From Cryomorpha sp963741985 (lineage in GTDB: Bacteria > Bacteroidota > Bacteroidia > Flavobacteriales_D > Cryomorphaceae), in NCBI GenBank assembly GCA_963741985.1, contig CAVUKD010000002.1, positions 1-64,000 of the forward strand: a DNA stretch of 64,000 bases, written 5' to 3'. The notes beneath the pieces are model-generated. The model saw only the letters and a list, made by a program, of their open reading frames with translations. It had not been told where the DNA came from and did no database searches. Shown here one piece after another: positions 18,598 through 27,625 of this stretch (position 1 is its first letter; every line of letters starts with the position of its first letter). The position numbers and the translations under genes were made by a program.

Positions 18598-18837
18598 GTG
18601 CTTAGCAAACTACATTTTAATTTTATATCGTTGTTTCCACGAATAAATTGGTTTCAATCTGTAAAGAGTCAGAATATTAAATTTTGAAGCTATCCTTACG
18701 GGGAAAAACCCAAAAGAACCACTTGTAAAAACGATTAAGTCAAATTGTATTAAATTAGAAAAGGACGAAGTTAGGGTCTTTGGATGTCTCATTTGATGAA
18801 TACTCAATTCTGTATTGGCCTTCATTAAACCATCGGG

Positions 18838-19809
18838 TCATGAACAAGGTTCAATTTCGTCGAATTCACTTTGAATCGCAAATTCATACGCCTTATCAAC
18901 TACTTTACGCGCCTCACTATCAAGTAGGTCAATATCTTCATAATTGATTAAATCTTCGAATAGCAGATGGTTTCTAAGTCGTTTAACAGGATCTTTAGCC
19001 CTTAAACCCGCAACATCATCGCTTACGTGATCTGATTCCGTGTCACCTTGAGAATGATCTAAATATTGATACGTTTTAATATCTATTATGGAAGGGCCTT
19101 CACCTTTTCTTGCACTTTCCACAGCTTGCTTACTTACACTGTACATTTCTAAGGGATCATTGTCTTTTACCAAATAGCCTTTAATTCCATGCGCCGTGGC
19201 TCTCAATACATTCGTAGGTGCAGCAGCATACTTTTGAGCAACTGCAATTCCCCAGCCATTGTCTTCAATAACCAGAATGATAGGTAATTTCCATAGGACT
19301 GCCAGATTCAAAGACTCGTTAAAAGCTCCCGAATTCGAAGCACCTTCATTTATAAAAGCCACTACAACATCATTTGTTCTTTTTTTCTTATTTGCCAAAG
19401 CAGTATCGACGGCGTGCTCAATACCGGCGCTGACAAAACCACCACAAGAAAAATTCACGTCCGAATCTAACAAGTGCATATGGCCATCTATTTCTTTTTT
19501 AAAACCTGATTTTTTACCATAAATCTCTGCAGTCATTTTCGCGAGATCCACACCTTTTGCAATAGCATGATAATGCGGCTGATGGGTTGCATATACGGCG
19601 TCATTCTTGGTAAGATGAACGATCATGCCTGCTGCGGCTGACTCTTGACCGTTAGAGAGGTGCATCTCACCGGATATAGGTTCCGCTTCAAAGCAAAATA
19701 CAGGATGCTTGCCTTCTATATTGACGCTTTCCATTCTTTCCTCGAAGTATCGTCCTGTTTTCATAGCCCGATACATCCAAACAAGGTCATTTTTATTTAT
19801 CCTATTCAT
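18838..19809 (-). CDS. Thiamine-diphosphate-dependent 2-oxoacid (or acetoin) dehydrogenase E1 alpha subunit
   Basis: A 323-residue E1-alpha-like protein. The conserved parts are YRAMKTGRYFEERM, the substrate loop HLSNGQESAAAGMIVHL, HYHAIAKGVD, DGHMHL, and the thiamine diphosphate segment INEGASNSGAFNESLNLAVLW...EDNGWGIA. In that segment the usual GDG is NEG, while the N-x-G and the downstream DNGW are kept. No E1-beta gene is adjacent; the partial enzyme at the window start is self-contained. Gene order with pta-ackA suggests a link to acetate formation. A Crp/Fnr-like site lies 52 bp upstream. Whether it is pyruvate-, acetoin- or other 2-oxoacid-specific cannot be told. Confidence 0.82.
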   Translation of the reverse strand: MNRINKNDLVWMYRAMKTGRYFEERMESVNIEGKHPVFCFEAEPISGEMHLSNGQESAAAGMIVHLTKNDAVYATHQPHYHAIAKGVDLAKMTAEIYGKKSGFKKEIDGHMHLLDSDVNFSCGGFVSAGIEHAVDTALANKKKRTNDVVVAFINEGASNSGAFNESLNLAVLWKLPIILVIEDNGWGIAVAQKYAAAPTNVLRATAHGIKGYLVKDNDPLEMYSVSKQAVESARKGEGPSIIDIKTYQYLDHSQGDTESDHVSDDVAGLRAKDPVKRLRNHLLFEDLINYEDIDLLDSEARKVVDKAYEFAIQSEFDEIEPCS

Positions 19810-19829
19810 GACAAAGCATTTTTGATCGG

Positions 19830-19872
19830 TAAATTTACAGTCTATGGGTACCCGAAAAAATGACCACCGTCA
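19830..19872 (-). promoter_or_regulatory. Crp/Fnr-like site and -7 element upstream of the E1-alpha gene
   Basis: TGAC-CACC-GTCA (19861-19872) is a perfect dyad. On the minus strand it is centred 29.5 bp upstream of TAAATTTA (19837 down to 19830), which matches TAnnTTTG except for its last base. The element ends 20 bp before the ATG at 19809. The same geometry is found at four other promoters in the window. Confidence 0.68.
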
Positions 19873-20077
19873 GGTCAAGGAAGGATTGCACCCATAAATT
19901 CTGTCCCTCCCATTGTATCTTTCAACTTTATAGCTTTATATTATTTTATAAACCTTTATTGACCAGGGGAAACTTCCTATTAAAACTCCAGATATTTCAA
20001 CCGGATCAATCTCCATAAAATAATTGATTTTGCATTACCGTGAGAACCGTTAAAAGGTACCTTTGTCCTCGCAAATT

Positions 20078-21031
20078 ATGACGACCGAAATCGGAACAAA
20101 TATCGAAACCGCAGCGGATTATCTTCACAAAGGATCTTGTGTGGCCATTCCTACCGAGACCGTTTATGGACTGGCTGCAAATGGTTTGAGCGAAGTAGCA
20201 GTTTCCAAAATTTTTGCCGCCAAGGCCCGACCTTCTTACGATCCGCTTATATTGCACATTGCTCACATCGACGACGTATCACCTTTGGTTGTCCATTTTC
20301 CTGAAAAGGCAAAACAACTTGCCGCACGATTCTGGCCTGGACCGCTCACGCTCATCTTACCAAAATCAGATAAGGTTCCCAACTCGGTTTCAGCCGGACT
20401 GCCCACAGTGGGTATCCGAATGCCGCAACATGAAATGACCCTTCAATTGCTAAAATCAATTGATTTTCCGCTGGCAGCGCCAAGTGCCAATCCATTTGGC
20501 TATATCAGTCCAACTTCGGCTCAGCACGTATTGAATCAGCTCGGCGGCAAAATTCCGTACATCCTAGATGGAGGATTATGCACCGTGGGACTTGAATCGA
20601 CTATCGTTTTGGTTACCGATTTGGCAGTTAAGATTTTACGGAAAGGCGGAATCCCTATTGAAGCCATCGAAGAAGTGGTTGGCAAAATTGAAGTGCAAAC
20701 CGAAAGTAGCTCAAACCCGATGGCTCCGGGAATGTTAATAGCACATTATGCGCCGAAGAAAAAATTGATCTTGGGAAATATTCCTGATTTGCTCAAAGCG
20801 CATTCGAATGAAATAATTGGCGTAATTGGTTTTAAATCCACCTATGGTTTCGCGGGTGAAATACTGAGCGAAAAAGGTGATTTGGCGGAAGCTGCACAGA
20901 ACCTTTACGCTACTTTGCGCAAGATGGACGAATCGGATTGCACGCTAATTCTTGTTGAAAAAGTACCTGACATCGGGGTTGGAAAAGCCATTAACGATCG
21001 GCTGAAAAGAGCGACCTCACGAACCGATTAA
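20078..21031 (+). CDS. tsaC: L-threonylcarbamoyladenylate synthase (Sua5/YciO/YrdC)
   Basis: A 317-residue long-form Sua5-type enzyme. It makes threonylcarbamoyl-AMP from threonine, bicarbonate and ATP for the t6A37 modification of ANN-decoding tRNAs. The YrdC domain comes first (about 1-200; AIPTETVYGLAANGL, KARPSYDPLILHI, FWPGPLTLILPK, GIRMPQHE, PSANPFGYISPTSAQHV). It is followed by a linker with SNPMAPGMLIAHYAPKK and a Sua5 C-terminal domain (about 225-317). ATG 20078 is chosen over a TTG at 20063, because a good -7 element TACCTTTG (20058-20065) would overlap the TTG. The stop codon overlaps the convergent DUF2490 gene by 3 bp. Confidence 0.93.
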   Translation: MTTEIGTNIETAADYLHKGSCVAIPTETVYGLAANGLSEVAVSKIFAAKARPSYDPLILHIAHIDDVSPLVVHFPEKAKQLAARFWPGPLTLILPKSDKVPNSVSAGLPTVGIRMPQHEMTLQLLKSIDFPLAAPSANPFGYISPTSAQHVLNQLGGKIPYILDGGLCTVGLESTIVLVTDLAVKILRKGGIPIEAIEEVVGKIEVQTESSSNPMAPGMLIAHYAPKKKLILGNIPDLLKAHSNEIIGVIGFKSTYGFAGEILSEKGDLAEAAQNLYATLRKMDESDCTLILVEKVPDIGVGKAINDRLKRATSRTD

Positions 21032-21738
21032 GACCCCAGAAGCAATCCTCGGCTTCCAAAACTCATCTCAATTCCAATCACAAAAACGCGGTCGGGCTCA
21101 TTGGTATTCCAGTGGCGATAGGTCATGAAATAGACCTCCAATTCCCGTTTTTGAGCGAGCGCAATATCCATGCCGGCGGTAAATCTCGATCGGTCGAATC
21201 CAGTCAGATAAGGTGTATTGGCATCGCGGAGCAAAAACCGAAAATCCAGCGTAGCGAAGGGTTGATATACCCGATTGATAGTGTAATTAGCTTTAAAAGT
21301 GTTCCTAAAATCGGTAGCGGGGGCAAATCCGTTTTCGTGGGTATAATTATATGTTTTGACTTCAGTCTGAATCCGGGCACGATAGCTTAATGTGAACCGC
21401 TTCTGATAGGTTCTCAAAATCAAGTCTCCCATTATGCGGTGGCGCTGTCCGTAGCTTCCATCCTTCCGCTTGTTGAATATAAAACGATAATTGAAACCAA
21501 AACGAATCCATCTTTTAAGTTTGTAATCGAGTCCGAGGGTAGTATAACTCTTGCCGAGGGAAGTCGCATTGTCTTCAAACCGCACTTCTTCTCTTAATGA
21601 AATGTCGATATCTTTAGTGAGATCTGAATTATAGGATAAAGCCGCCCGTACTTCAAAATCTTTGTCGAGCTGAGCTGAGGCAGTAAAGCAGAGTCCAAAA
21701 ACCACAAAAGAGAGTAGATATTTCAGGTTAAGCCTCAT
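21028..21738 (-). CDS. DUF2490-type outer membrane beta-barrel protein
   Basis: A 236-residue secreted protein. It has a signal peptide (about 1-22, YLLSFVVFGLCFTASAQ), then alternating hydrophobic/charged strands with many aromatic and arginine residues (LGLDYKLKRWIRFGFNYRF, MGDLILRTYQKRFTLSYRAR) and a strand-like C-terminus (IGIEMSFGS). This is the look of a DUF2490 small outer membrane barrel. It is the last gene of a five- or six-gene minus-strand block and overlaps the DUF4956 gene by 11 bp. Its function is unknown; its position implies a link with the polyphosphate-polymerase-like protein and CotH kinase encoded upstream. Confidence 0.8.
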   Translation of the reverse strand: MRLNLKYLLSFVVFGLCFTASAQLDKDFEVRAALSYNSDLTKDIDISLREEVRFEDNATSLGKSYTTLGLDYKLKRWIRFGFNYRFIFNKRKDGSYGQRHRIMGDLILRTYQKRFTLSYRARIQTEVKTYNYTHENGFAPATDFRNTFKANYTINRVYQPFATLDFRFLLRDANTPYLTGFDRSRFTAGMDIALAQKRELEVYFMTYRHWNTNEPDRVFVIGIEMSFGSRGLLLGS

Positions 21739-22471
21739 GGTTTTTATCGCTGTAATAATAGATTTTGAGCAAGGCTGTATCTCTCAAAAAATCAATTCTC
21801 TTGATATAAACTTTATGCACTTTCAAACCAGTTCGGGCACGTAGATCTTCAATCAGTTCTTCGCGCTTATCAGGAGTAATGAGTTCTATTTTTTCATATT
21901 CAACCGTTTTAAAAAACTCTGGTTTTATAAGCACGTTGCCCTCCAACAAATAGGCTCCCAACACTATGATCAGATTAATAACCACCAATTCGAGCAATGT
22001 ACCCATATTGATGGAAGAAATAAGTCCGACGGTGATAGACAGAAAAAGATACGTCATATCGCGCGTCGAAATATCTTCGGTGCGGTAACGCAGCATGGAG
22101 AAAATGGCAAAAAGACCAAATGCAGCTCCAAGGCTAAATCCGGAATTGGAATTGAGCAGGAAGGTGATTATGAAAATCACCAGGTTGAACATGAAGAAGG
22201 TAAAAAAGAAATCACCGCGCCCATATACTCTGAAATAGATACCCCGAATGAGGATAATCATACTCAAGAGATTAACCCCTAATCGTATAAAGAAATCGCG
22301 GTTGAAATTACTGAGTTGAAAATCAAAGAAATTGATCGAACTCATCAAATCTGAACCTTGCTGACCGAGTTCGTTCACCGGTTGTTGACCAAAAACGGTT
22401 AGCCCAGCAAAAGCGAAAAAGCAGAGAAGGCTTAGAGAAATTATATTTTTATACGGTTTCAATTTGTTCAT
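21728..22471 (-). CDS. DUF4956 membrane protein
   Basis: A 247-residue membrane protein with an N-terminal signal or first helix, then four hydrophobic segments (LGVNLLSMIILIRGIYF, FFTFFMFNLVIFIITFLL, AAFGLFAIFSMLRYRTEDIS, LELVVINLIIVLGAYLLEG) and a soluble C-terminal domain (about 175-247). The segment SMLRYRTEDISTRDMTYLF is the signature I associate with DUF4956. From memory, this family is frequently encoded beside VTC-domain proteins, and here the two genes overlap by 23 bp. It may be the membrane partner or channel of the polymerase; that is inference. Confidence 0.85.
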   Translation of the reverse strand: MNKLKPYKNIISLSLLCFFAFAGLTVFGQQPVNELGQQGSDLMSSINFFDFQLSNFNRDFFIRLGVNLLSMIILIRGIYFRVYGRGDFFFTFFMFNLVIFIITFLLNSNSGFSLGAAFGLFAIFSMLRYRTEDISTRDMTYLFLSITVGLISSINMGTLLELVVINLIIVLGAYLLEGNVLIKPEFFKTVEYEKIELITPDKREELIEDLRARTGLKVHKVYIKRIDFLRDTALLKIYYYSDKNHEA

Positions 22472-23240
22472 TTGTTATTTTTCTTAATCGACGTAAGTCT
22501 GCTTTGAATCGATTGGATTTCAAATTAGGTTTGAGCATGGTGAGTGCCAAGCAATATTTACTCATTGATTCTTCAAAATATCTCAAATCTCGCATGTGCC
22601 GCACAATAGGGGAAGTAAACCGATAATCTTGTTTCACCTCCAAAATTGCTATCGGACCAAATTCCACGCTCTTGCCATTCAAACTTGCCCGTATATCGAA
22701 ATCAATCGAAAACCGCTCATTTTTGTCTTTCGAAATGAATTGAATACGGTGATAATCGACTCTTGCCGAAGGAATAAGATCTTCGGGACGGACTTCGGGC
22801 ACACCTTGATTGAGAAACCGCAATGACTCGCTATCCATTTTAAAGGACTGCGTTTCTCTGAGGATTCGATCTTTCAGGGTTTGTCCTGTATTGGCTTTAT
22901 GCTTGATTTCTAAAAATGTAGTAGCAGTATTTGGATAGGAGCGATACCTGATTTTGTCGCGGTTCAGGTAGCCTCGCTGATGCCGTTGAAAGAATAAAAA
23001 TTCAGGTGTATCGAGATAGGTTGAATTATACAAAGAAATACGTTTTCCGGCAGCAACCACTATTGCATACCATGGAGTCATGGCTTCCAATATCTTCGGG
23101 ATTCGTGAAACTGGAAACGCATATTTGCGATCAATACGCTCCATCTGGGCACCCTCGGCAACATCATCGAGCAATATCGCATCGTAACCTCCCAAAATGG
23201 AAATCAGCGAATCTGATTGTTTGCCCTTATTCATACGCAT
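22449..23240 (-). CDS. VTC-domain polyphosphate polymerase-like protein
   Basis: A 263-residue soluble protein with the VTC (triphosphate tunnel) fold. Residues expected to line the tunnel are visible: E-R-I-D-R-K-Y near 30, K-I-R-Y-R-S-Y near 87, F-L-E-I-K-H-K near 100, S-I-D-F-D-I near 185 and A-I-L-E-V-K near 205. In yeast the VTC4 domain makes polyphosphate from ATP; bacterial relatives are less studied. The frame is open a further 60 codons, but that part lies inside the upstream repeat-protein gene, so ATG 23240 (or 23234) is the sensible start. It lacks the yeast SPX and membrane domains; the overlapping DUF4956 gene may supply the membrane part. Confidence 0.85.
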   Translation of the reverse strand: MRMNKGKQSDSLISILGGYDAILLDDVAEGAQMERIDRKYAFPVSRIPKILEAMTPWYAIVVAAGKRISLYNSTYLDTPEFLFFQRHQRGYLNRDKIRYRSYPNTATTFLEIKHKANTGQTLKDRILRETQSFKMDSESLRFLNQGVPEVRPEDLIPSARVDYHRIQFISKDKNERFSIDFDIRASLNGKSVEFGPIAILEVKQDYRFTSPIVRHMRDLRYFEESMSKYCLALTMLKPNLKSNRFKADLRRLRKITNEQIETV

Positions 23241-23808
23241 ACTTTTTAATTTCCAATAACTCCCCAGATTTATCGTAGGTACGTTTTTCGGTTTTGAAAC
23301 CTCTTTTATCGTAAGTATACACCTCTTTCTCAACCAACTCACCATTTTTATCGGTCGTGATTTCTTCCATCTGATCTCCGAATTTATTGTAAGTATACAC
23401 CTTGGTTTCTTTGACTTCACCTTTACGATTTACGTCTTCTTTTTTTACAAGAACATCTTTGGCATACGTATATCTCTGATTATCATAAGCTGGAGTCTTC
23501 TCGGTCCATTCTTTCTCGAGAGGTTCGTCTTTAATTTCTTCAATGATTTGGTCGCCATCGTATTTTCTGGTCTCTCTCTTCTTTATTTCACCCTCTTTTT
23601 GCAAATCAACTCTTTCAATCCATTCACCGTCATCATTGTACATTTCATATTCCGAGACATATTCCTTTTCCTCTTTTCCGTCTTTGAATTTTACAATGGT
23701 TTCCGTTTTTTTTGAAACACCATAGGTCCGTAATTTTTTCTTTGATTGGGCAGAAAGTTGTCCGGTTATTGAGCTCAATAAAACTAGGGAAACAAGGAAT
23801 CTCATCAT
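23227..23808 (-). CDS. Secreted repeat protein (YTYD/DKxGE repeats)
   Basis: A 193-residue protein with a signal peptide (about 1-20, MMRFLVSLVLLSSITGQLSA) and then a strongly charged part made of imperfect repeats of about 20 residues, such as KVYTYNKFGDQMEEITTDKN and EVYTYDKRGFKTEKRTYDKS. The pattern resembles small beta-hairpin repeats of the MORN/YwqK or RHS type. The start codon overlaps the stop of the upstream lipoprotein gene (ATGA), and the 3' end overlaps the VTC gene by 14 bp, so it belongs to the same operon. No enzymatic motif is seen; it is probably periplasmic or surface-located. Confidence 0.75.
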   Translation of the reverse strand: MMRFLVSLVLLSSITGQLSAQSKKKLRTYGVSKKTETIVKFKDGKEEKEYVSEYEMYNDDGEWIERVDLQKEGEIKKRETRKYDGDQIIEEIKDEPLEKEWTEKTPAYDNQRYTYAKDVLVKKEDVNRKGEVKETKVYTYNKFGDQMEEITTDKNGELVEKEVYTYDKRGFKTEKRTYDKSGELLEIKKYAYE

Positions 23809-24197
23809 CTAATTACCACTATGTCTTGCGTTACCATCTTTTGCTTGCGATCTGTAATTTCCATTTCTTTGATTACTGCCTCAAGCTGACCGGGCACATC
23901 ACAATTTTCCGAAAGGGCATAGACTTTATATTTCCCTTTTCGCAGGTAGCGAAACCAAAAGGTGCCATCGGGTCCGGTCTTTACCCTGTCAAAATAGGAA
24001 GGATCATCTCCAGCGATAATAAACACATCTTCATCGATTCCATAATATTGGTCGCGCAACTCAGTGCAATTACCATTATATTCCTGAACATAAACCTTTC
24101 CGCTAATGGAAGCCATACCACCTTCTCCGGGATCTTTTTCACAGGATGACACTATGAGAACAGAGAGGATTAATAAAAGTCGTAAGCTTTTAGTCAT
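23805..24197 (-). CDS. Lipoprotein with a carboxypeptidase-regulatory-like fold
   Basis: A 130-residue lipoprotein: a signal peptide with lipobox (LLILSVLIVSSCEKD, Cys near residue 19), then a small beta-sandwich-like domain (ASISGKVYVQEYNG, VKTGPDGTFWFRYLRKGKYKVYAL) typical of CarboxypepD_reg or Cna-B type folds. The ATG at 24197 is preferred over one eight codons upstream because it begins directly at the signal peptide. It lies 86 bp after the CotH gene and overlaps the next gene by 4 bp, so it probably belongs to the CotH-VTC block. The role is unknown. Confidence 0.75.
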   Translation of the reverse strand: MTKSLRLLLILSVLIVSSCEKDPGEGGMASISGKVYVQEYNGNCTELRDQYYGIDEDVFIIAGDDPSYFDRVKTGPDGTFWFRYLRKGKYKVYALSENCDVPGQLEAVIKEMEITDRKQKMVTQDIVVIR

Positions 24198-24283
24198 AGA
24201 TTTTACTTGCAGAATGCTCAAATATCGTAAAGTTCGGCTAATTCTTAAAGAAAGGGCAACCTAAATTTAATATTCTGGAAATG

Positions 24284-27200
24284 CTACCGGATAAGGACTA
24301 TATTACCTGTGGTTTCGGTTATTTGGTCCGTGACCGTATTCACGTATCTAACGAAATAAACGTAATTTCCCGGAGGGACATAATAGTCCCCTCCATTTAC
24401 CGATCCATTCCATCCATTGTCGGGATTTTCAGTATAAAAGATCTCCTTGCCCCAGCGATCCATTATGGAAAGGCGAAAATCACTGGGATCAATTTCCTGC
24501 GAATAGACTCTGAAAATATCGTTTACGCCATCTTCATTCGGCGTAAAACTTGTAGGAATATATACCGAGCTTAACCGTTCTTCAAAATGGGCAACTATCT
24601 TGGTTGGAACCCCAAAATAGTATTGTTGATAAGCCGTCTGGGAATTATCAAAAGGGTATCCGAAAATTACTTCCCAATGATCAAAACTATATTTACCGCG
24701 ATCCACCGCTTCGAAAGAAACGCTCACATCACCCAAATGCTCTGCCTGATAGGGAAATTTTTGAATAAGGGTATCTGACAGTTTTACCCATCCGACATTT
24801 CGCGGTTTTGTATCGATTGTTAAAGGATAATGCGCAAGTTCTATGTAATTTGCCACTACCACATCAGGCCCCGCAAAAGTCATTTGCACAGAGGCCGTAT
24901 TTTCGTTGGGAACGGGAGAAGCCGCAAGCGTGTTCCAATGGCTAAAAGCATAAAATTTCTGTATAGGTTTTGTATCAATGTCTATCGGAGCATTGCCTTG
25001 AAGGGTGAGTGTTTCTGGCAGTGACTCGAGTGTATTACCCATCACTTTTATCGATGCTACTTCAGGCGGACTTACGTCAAAAGTAATATCGTATATAACC
25101 TCAAAGAAGTGCGCAGTGAGATTTCCATTGTCATCTATTGAAAAACTTGTAGATGCATTCGTCAGTGGACTATTGAGGGCAAAAGAAGGGGTCCAGTTTT
25201 CAAAACCCCAACCAGTCACTGCGGCTGCGCTGGCTTCGTTAAGTGTATTTCCGGGAACATTTACCGTTACCGGAAAACTTGTATAGGTTGTTCCATTTAG
25301 TGTGATGGTACCAGTATTGGCAGGTGCCACATTTAGCGTAAGCGAATAAACCACATCGGGAACAAAATGAGCAATCAGCGTATCATTGGATGTATAATTG
25401 ACCACGACCGAATCTGAAACATCTGTTGGATTGAAGGCAGTGGAGTTGGACGTCCAATGGCTAAATGTAAAACCGGCATTGGGATTTACTTCCAATTTTA
25501 CATTAATCCCACCAAAATAGGTTCCCGTGAACGGATACATTGAAATATCCATGGTCGGCAGTTCAATCGTTCCTCCTTCAGGCGGATCGGCGAGATAGGT
25601 GATGGTATACGGTCCATTGAGCTGCGGGTAGCAATCTACATAACCCTGATTTACAGCAGTACATCGCTCACTAATAAAATCATGCATGGCTTGTACATTT
25701 TGCTGCCATTCGGCCATTGTTCCACCCCATCGGGCAATTTGCTGTGGCATTTCAGGTTCAATAAGTGCTATCAGGCTATCGAGGTGTTGGTTCATAAAAT
25801 CGCAGGAGAAATAGCTGCCGGAGAGATCAGAATATCGATTGATATAATCGGCAAAAAACTCGTCATTATTAAGCAAAGCATTCCAGATAGGTACGTGCCC
25901 CTGGCCACCTGGATCACTGAGTTGGTCAGGATTGCAAGGATCCGCCTCCGGGCTTTGATCTGGCACACCGGTATAATTTATATAATGCCCGAAAGTGGCA
26001 TCCATATCCCAAAGTGTGTAGCGCCATTTTTTCTTATCTCCATCGGGATTTCTGCCTCGCCACCACGATGTATTCCAGTTGAGCCAATCCGAGCACACCA
26101 CGTAAGAATTAAGGAGAAAATAATCGATCAAGCTACCCGTATTATACAAGCCTTTCACATAGTCGTAATTGGCCTGAACACTCATATCGTTATTGAGGAT
26201 ATAATCGCGGAGCGTGTAAAAATCAGCTCCCGAACCATACTCGTCCCATGTTCCACCCCAAGTTTTTACGTAGTCTACATTTCCAGCACCCTGATCGTAA
26301 TAGTGGTCTGTAAAGTCGAGGTCATCGACTTTTTCACGAATATCATACACCCCCCAATATTCACCATTTACGTAAAGTACACATGGCTCATAGGTGCGTT
26401 CGTCCATTCGCAAATCGGCCACTTGTGAAAGCGATTGCACATACGCATCGCGTATATGAGCACCACCATTTTGGAAAGGATAGTTATCATTTGCCGCAGC
26501 TTTAAGTATCAAGCGCTGATATCCATTACGATTTTTACTTGGAAAAACAGGATAGTCCACCTCATTCCCGTAGCCAAATTCATCTTGTGTTATATAATCG
26601 ACCCCACGCTGCGCATAGGCCCAAGAGTCATTTCCGTGTTTATTATATTCGCCTTCCGCCTCGGCGACCATGGTACCATTGCGATCAATAAGTTCAAAAT
26701 GCCCTTCGGGTTCTATCTGCTGGCCGTTGAGAAGGGTTGCCAGATCATCTCCACAAATAGAGACGACGGGAAGGGTGTGCGGGTCATTGATTAAATAGGT
26801 GTTGGTTTCGATAAAACTCGCCGGTATATTTGGATCGGGATTGAAGGCTCTTGCCCGAACCACAGTGGTTTGATTTATATCGAGAGGAGCGGAATAAGTG
26901 GGAGAAGCCACGGTAGGTATTGAGCCATTCAAAGTGTAATGAATAACCGAGGTGGGATCCTCACTCGAAATTGTTACTAAGACATTGCTATTATAAGCAC
27001 CTCCATCTGCATCGATAGAGACGGTAGTGTATTCATTTCTAGCATTGGTGTTAGCTGCGCCGGGAGTTGGGGTTAGAAATACACTCCACGAAGCAGCACC
27101 ATCGGTAGTTCGTCCTCTTGAATTGTTTCGTTGATTGGGAATGGTAAGCAGGTATGAATCAATAATATTTCCGGCAGGATCGCTAAAAACAGCGCCTTCC

Positions 27201-27547
27201 TGCTTGGCTTGGGTGATCTTAAAATTTGTGTGTAAATTGCCTCCGCTAACTTCATCACGATCAGAAGCATAAATCACAAGATAACTCGTTGCCGGAATAC
27301 TTATCCCGGCAGGAATTACCCATTTCATAGGTTCTACATCATTGTCGCTCAGGAAATACCCACTAATATCCACCGCCGTGGTACTTGTATTATACAGCTC
27401 TATCCAATCTTCATATTCGCCGTAGTTGTCAGTGGTACCTCCTCCGGCAAAATTGGCAGCCGAGAGTTCATTTATTACAACTTGTGCATTGACTTGAATT
27501 ACAGTCCATAAGCAGACAAAAGAAAGTAGAAATATTTTGGATTTCAT
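24284..27547 (-). CDS. CotH-kinase-family secreted protein with lamin-tail domain and T9SS type B tail
   Basis: A 1087-residue secreted multidomain protein. Signal peptide about 1-21. Lamin-tail (LTD) domain about 22-135 (VVINELSAANF, EDWIELYNTSTTAVDISGYF). Chitobiase C-terminal-like domain about 170-250 (SVIHYTLNGSIPT, VVRARAFNPD). CotH kinase domain about 255-620, with LYVNGEYWGVYDIREKVDD and the metal-binding WRYTLWDMDATFG. Three InlB-B-like repeats about 640-990 (FTFSHWTSNSTAF, WGFENWTPSF, FYAFSHWNT). Finally a gliding-motility-associated/T9SS type B tail (PTSFTPNEDGVNDIFRVYS...GNYVYFVRYVN). CotH proteins are atypical secreted kinases in spore formers; catalysis outside the cell here is an inference. 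It heads the VTC-DUF4956 block. Confidence 0.88.
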   Translation of the reverse strand: MKSKIFLLSFVCLWTVIQVNAQVVINELSAANFAGGGTTDNYGEYEDWIELYNTSTTAVDISGYFLSDNDVEPMKWVIPAGISIPATSYLVIYASDRDEVSGGNLHTNFKITQAKQEGAVFSDPAGNIIDSYLLTIPNQRNNSRGRTTDGAASWSVFLTPTPGAANTNARNEYTTVSIDADGGAYNSNVLVTISSEDPTSVIHYTLNGSIPTVASPTYSAPLDINQTTVVRARAFNPDPNIPASFIETNTYLINDPHTLPVVSICGDDLATLLNGQQIEPEGHFELIDRNGTMVAEAEGEYNKHGNDSWAYAQRGVDYITQDEFGYGNEVDYPVFPSKNRNGYQRLILKAAANDNYPFQNGGAHIRDAYVQSLSQVADLRMDERTYEPCVLYVNGEYWGVYDIREKVDDLDFTDHYYDQGAGNVDYVKTWGGTWDEYGSGADFYTLRDYILNNDMSVQANYDYVKGLYNTGSLIDYFLLNSYVVCSDWLNWNTSWWRGRNPDGDKKKWRYTLWDMDATFGHYINYTGVPDQSPEADPCNPDQLSDPGGQGHVPIWNALLNNDEFFADYINRYSDLSGSYFSCDFMNQHLDSLIALIEPEMPQQIARWGGTMAEWQQNVQAMHDFISERCTAVNQGYVDCYPQLNGPYTITYLADPPEGGTIELPTMDISMYPFTGTYFGGINVKLEVNPNAGFTFSHWTSNSTAFNPTDVSDSVVVNYTSNDTLIAHFVPDVVYSLTLNVAPANTGTITLNGTTYTSFPVTVNVPGNTLNEASAAAVTGWGFENWTPSFALNSPLTNASTSFSIDDNGNLTAHFFEVIYDITFDVSPPEVASIKVMGNTLESLPETLTLQGNAPIDIDTKPIQKFYAFSHWNTLAASPVPNENTASVQMTFAGPDVVVANYIELAHYPLTIDTKPRNVGWVKLSDTLIQKFPYQAEHLGDVSVSFEAVDRGKYSFDHWEVIFGYPFDNSQTAYQQYYFGVPTKIVAHFEERLSSVYIPTSFTPNEDGVNDIFRVYSQEIDPSDFRLSIMDRWGKEIFYTENPDNGWNGSVNGGDYYVPPGNYVYFVRYVNTVTDQITETTGNIVLIR

Positions 27548-27625
27548 AGAGGTGCAGGCATTCGTAAAAAGGTAAAAAGGGGTTTCACAACTATGACGTT
27601 GAAATTCCCAAAGAAGTTGTACAGA

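Noticed and set aside
18610..18825. A 71-codon minus-strand frame between the E1-alpha and pta genes
   Set aside because: No family resemblance, no start context, and AT-rich intergenic composition.
25682..26428. A 248-codon plus-strand frame inside the CotH gene
   Set aside because: Antisense shadow of a clear CotH kinase domain; isoleucine-rich with no recognisable motif.
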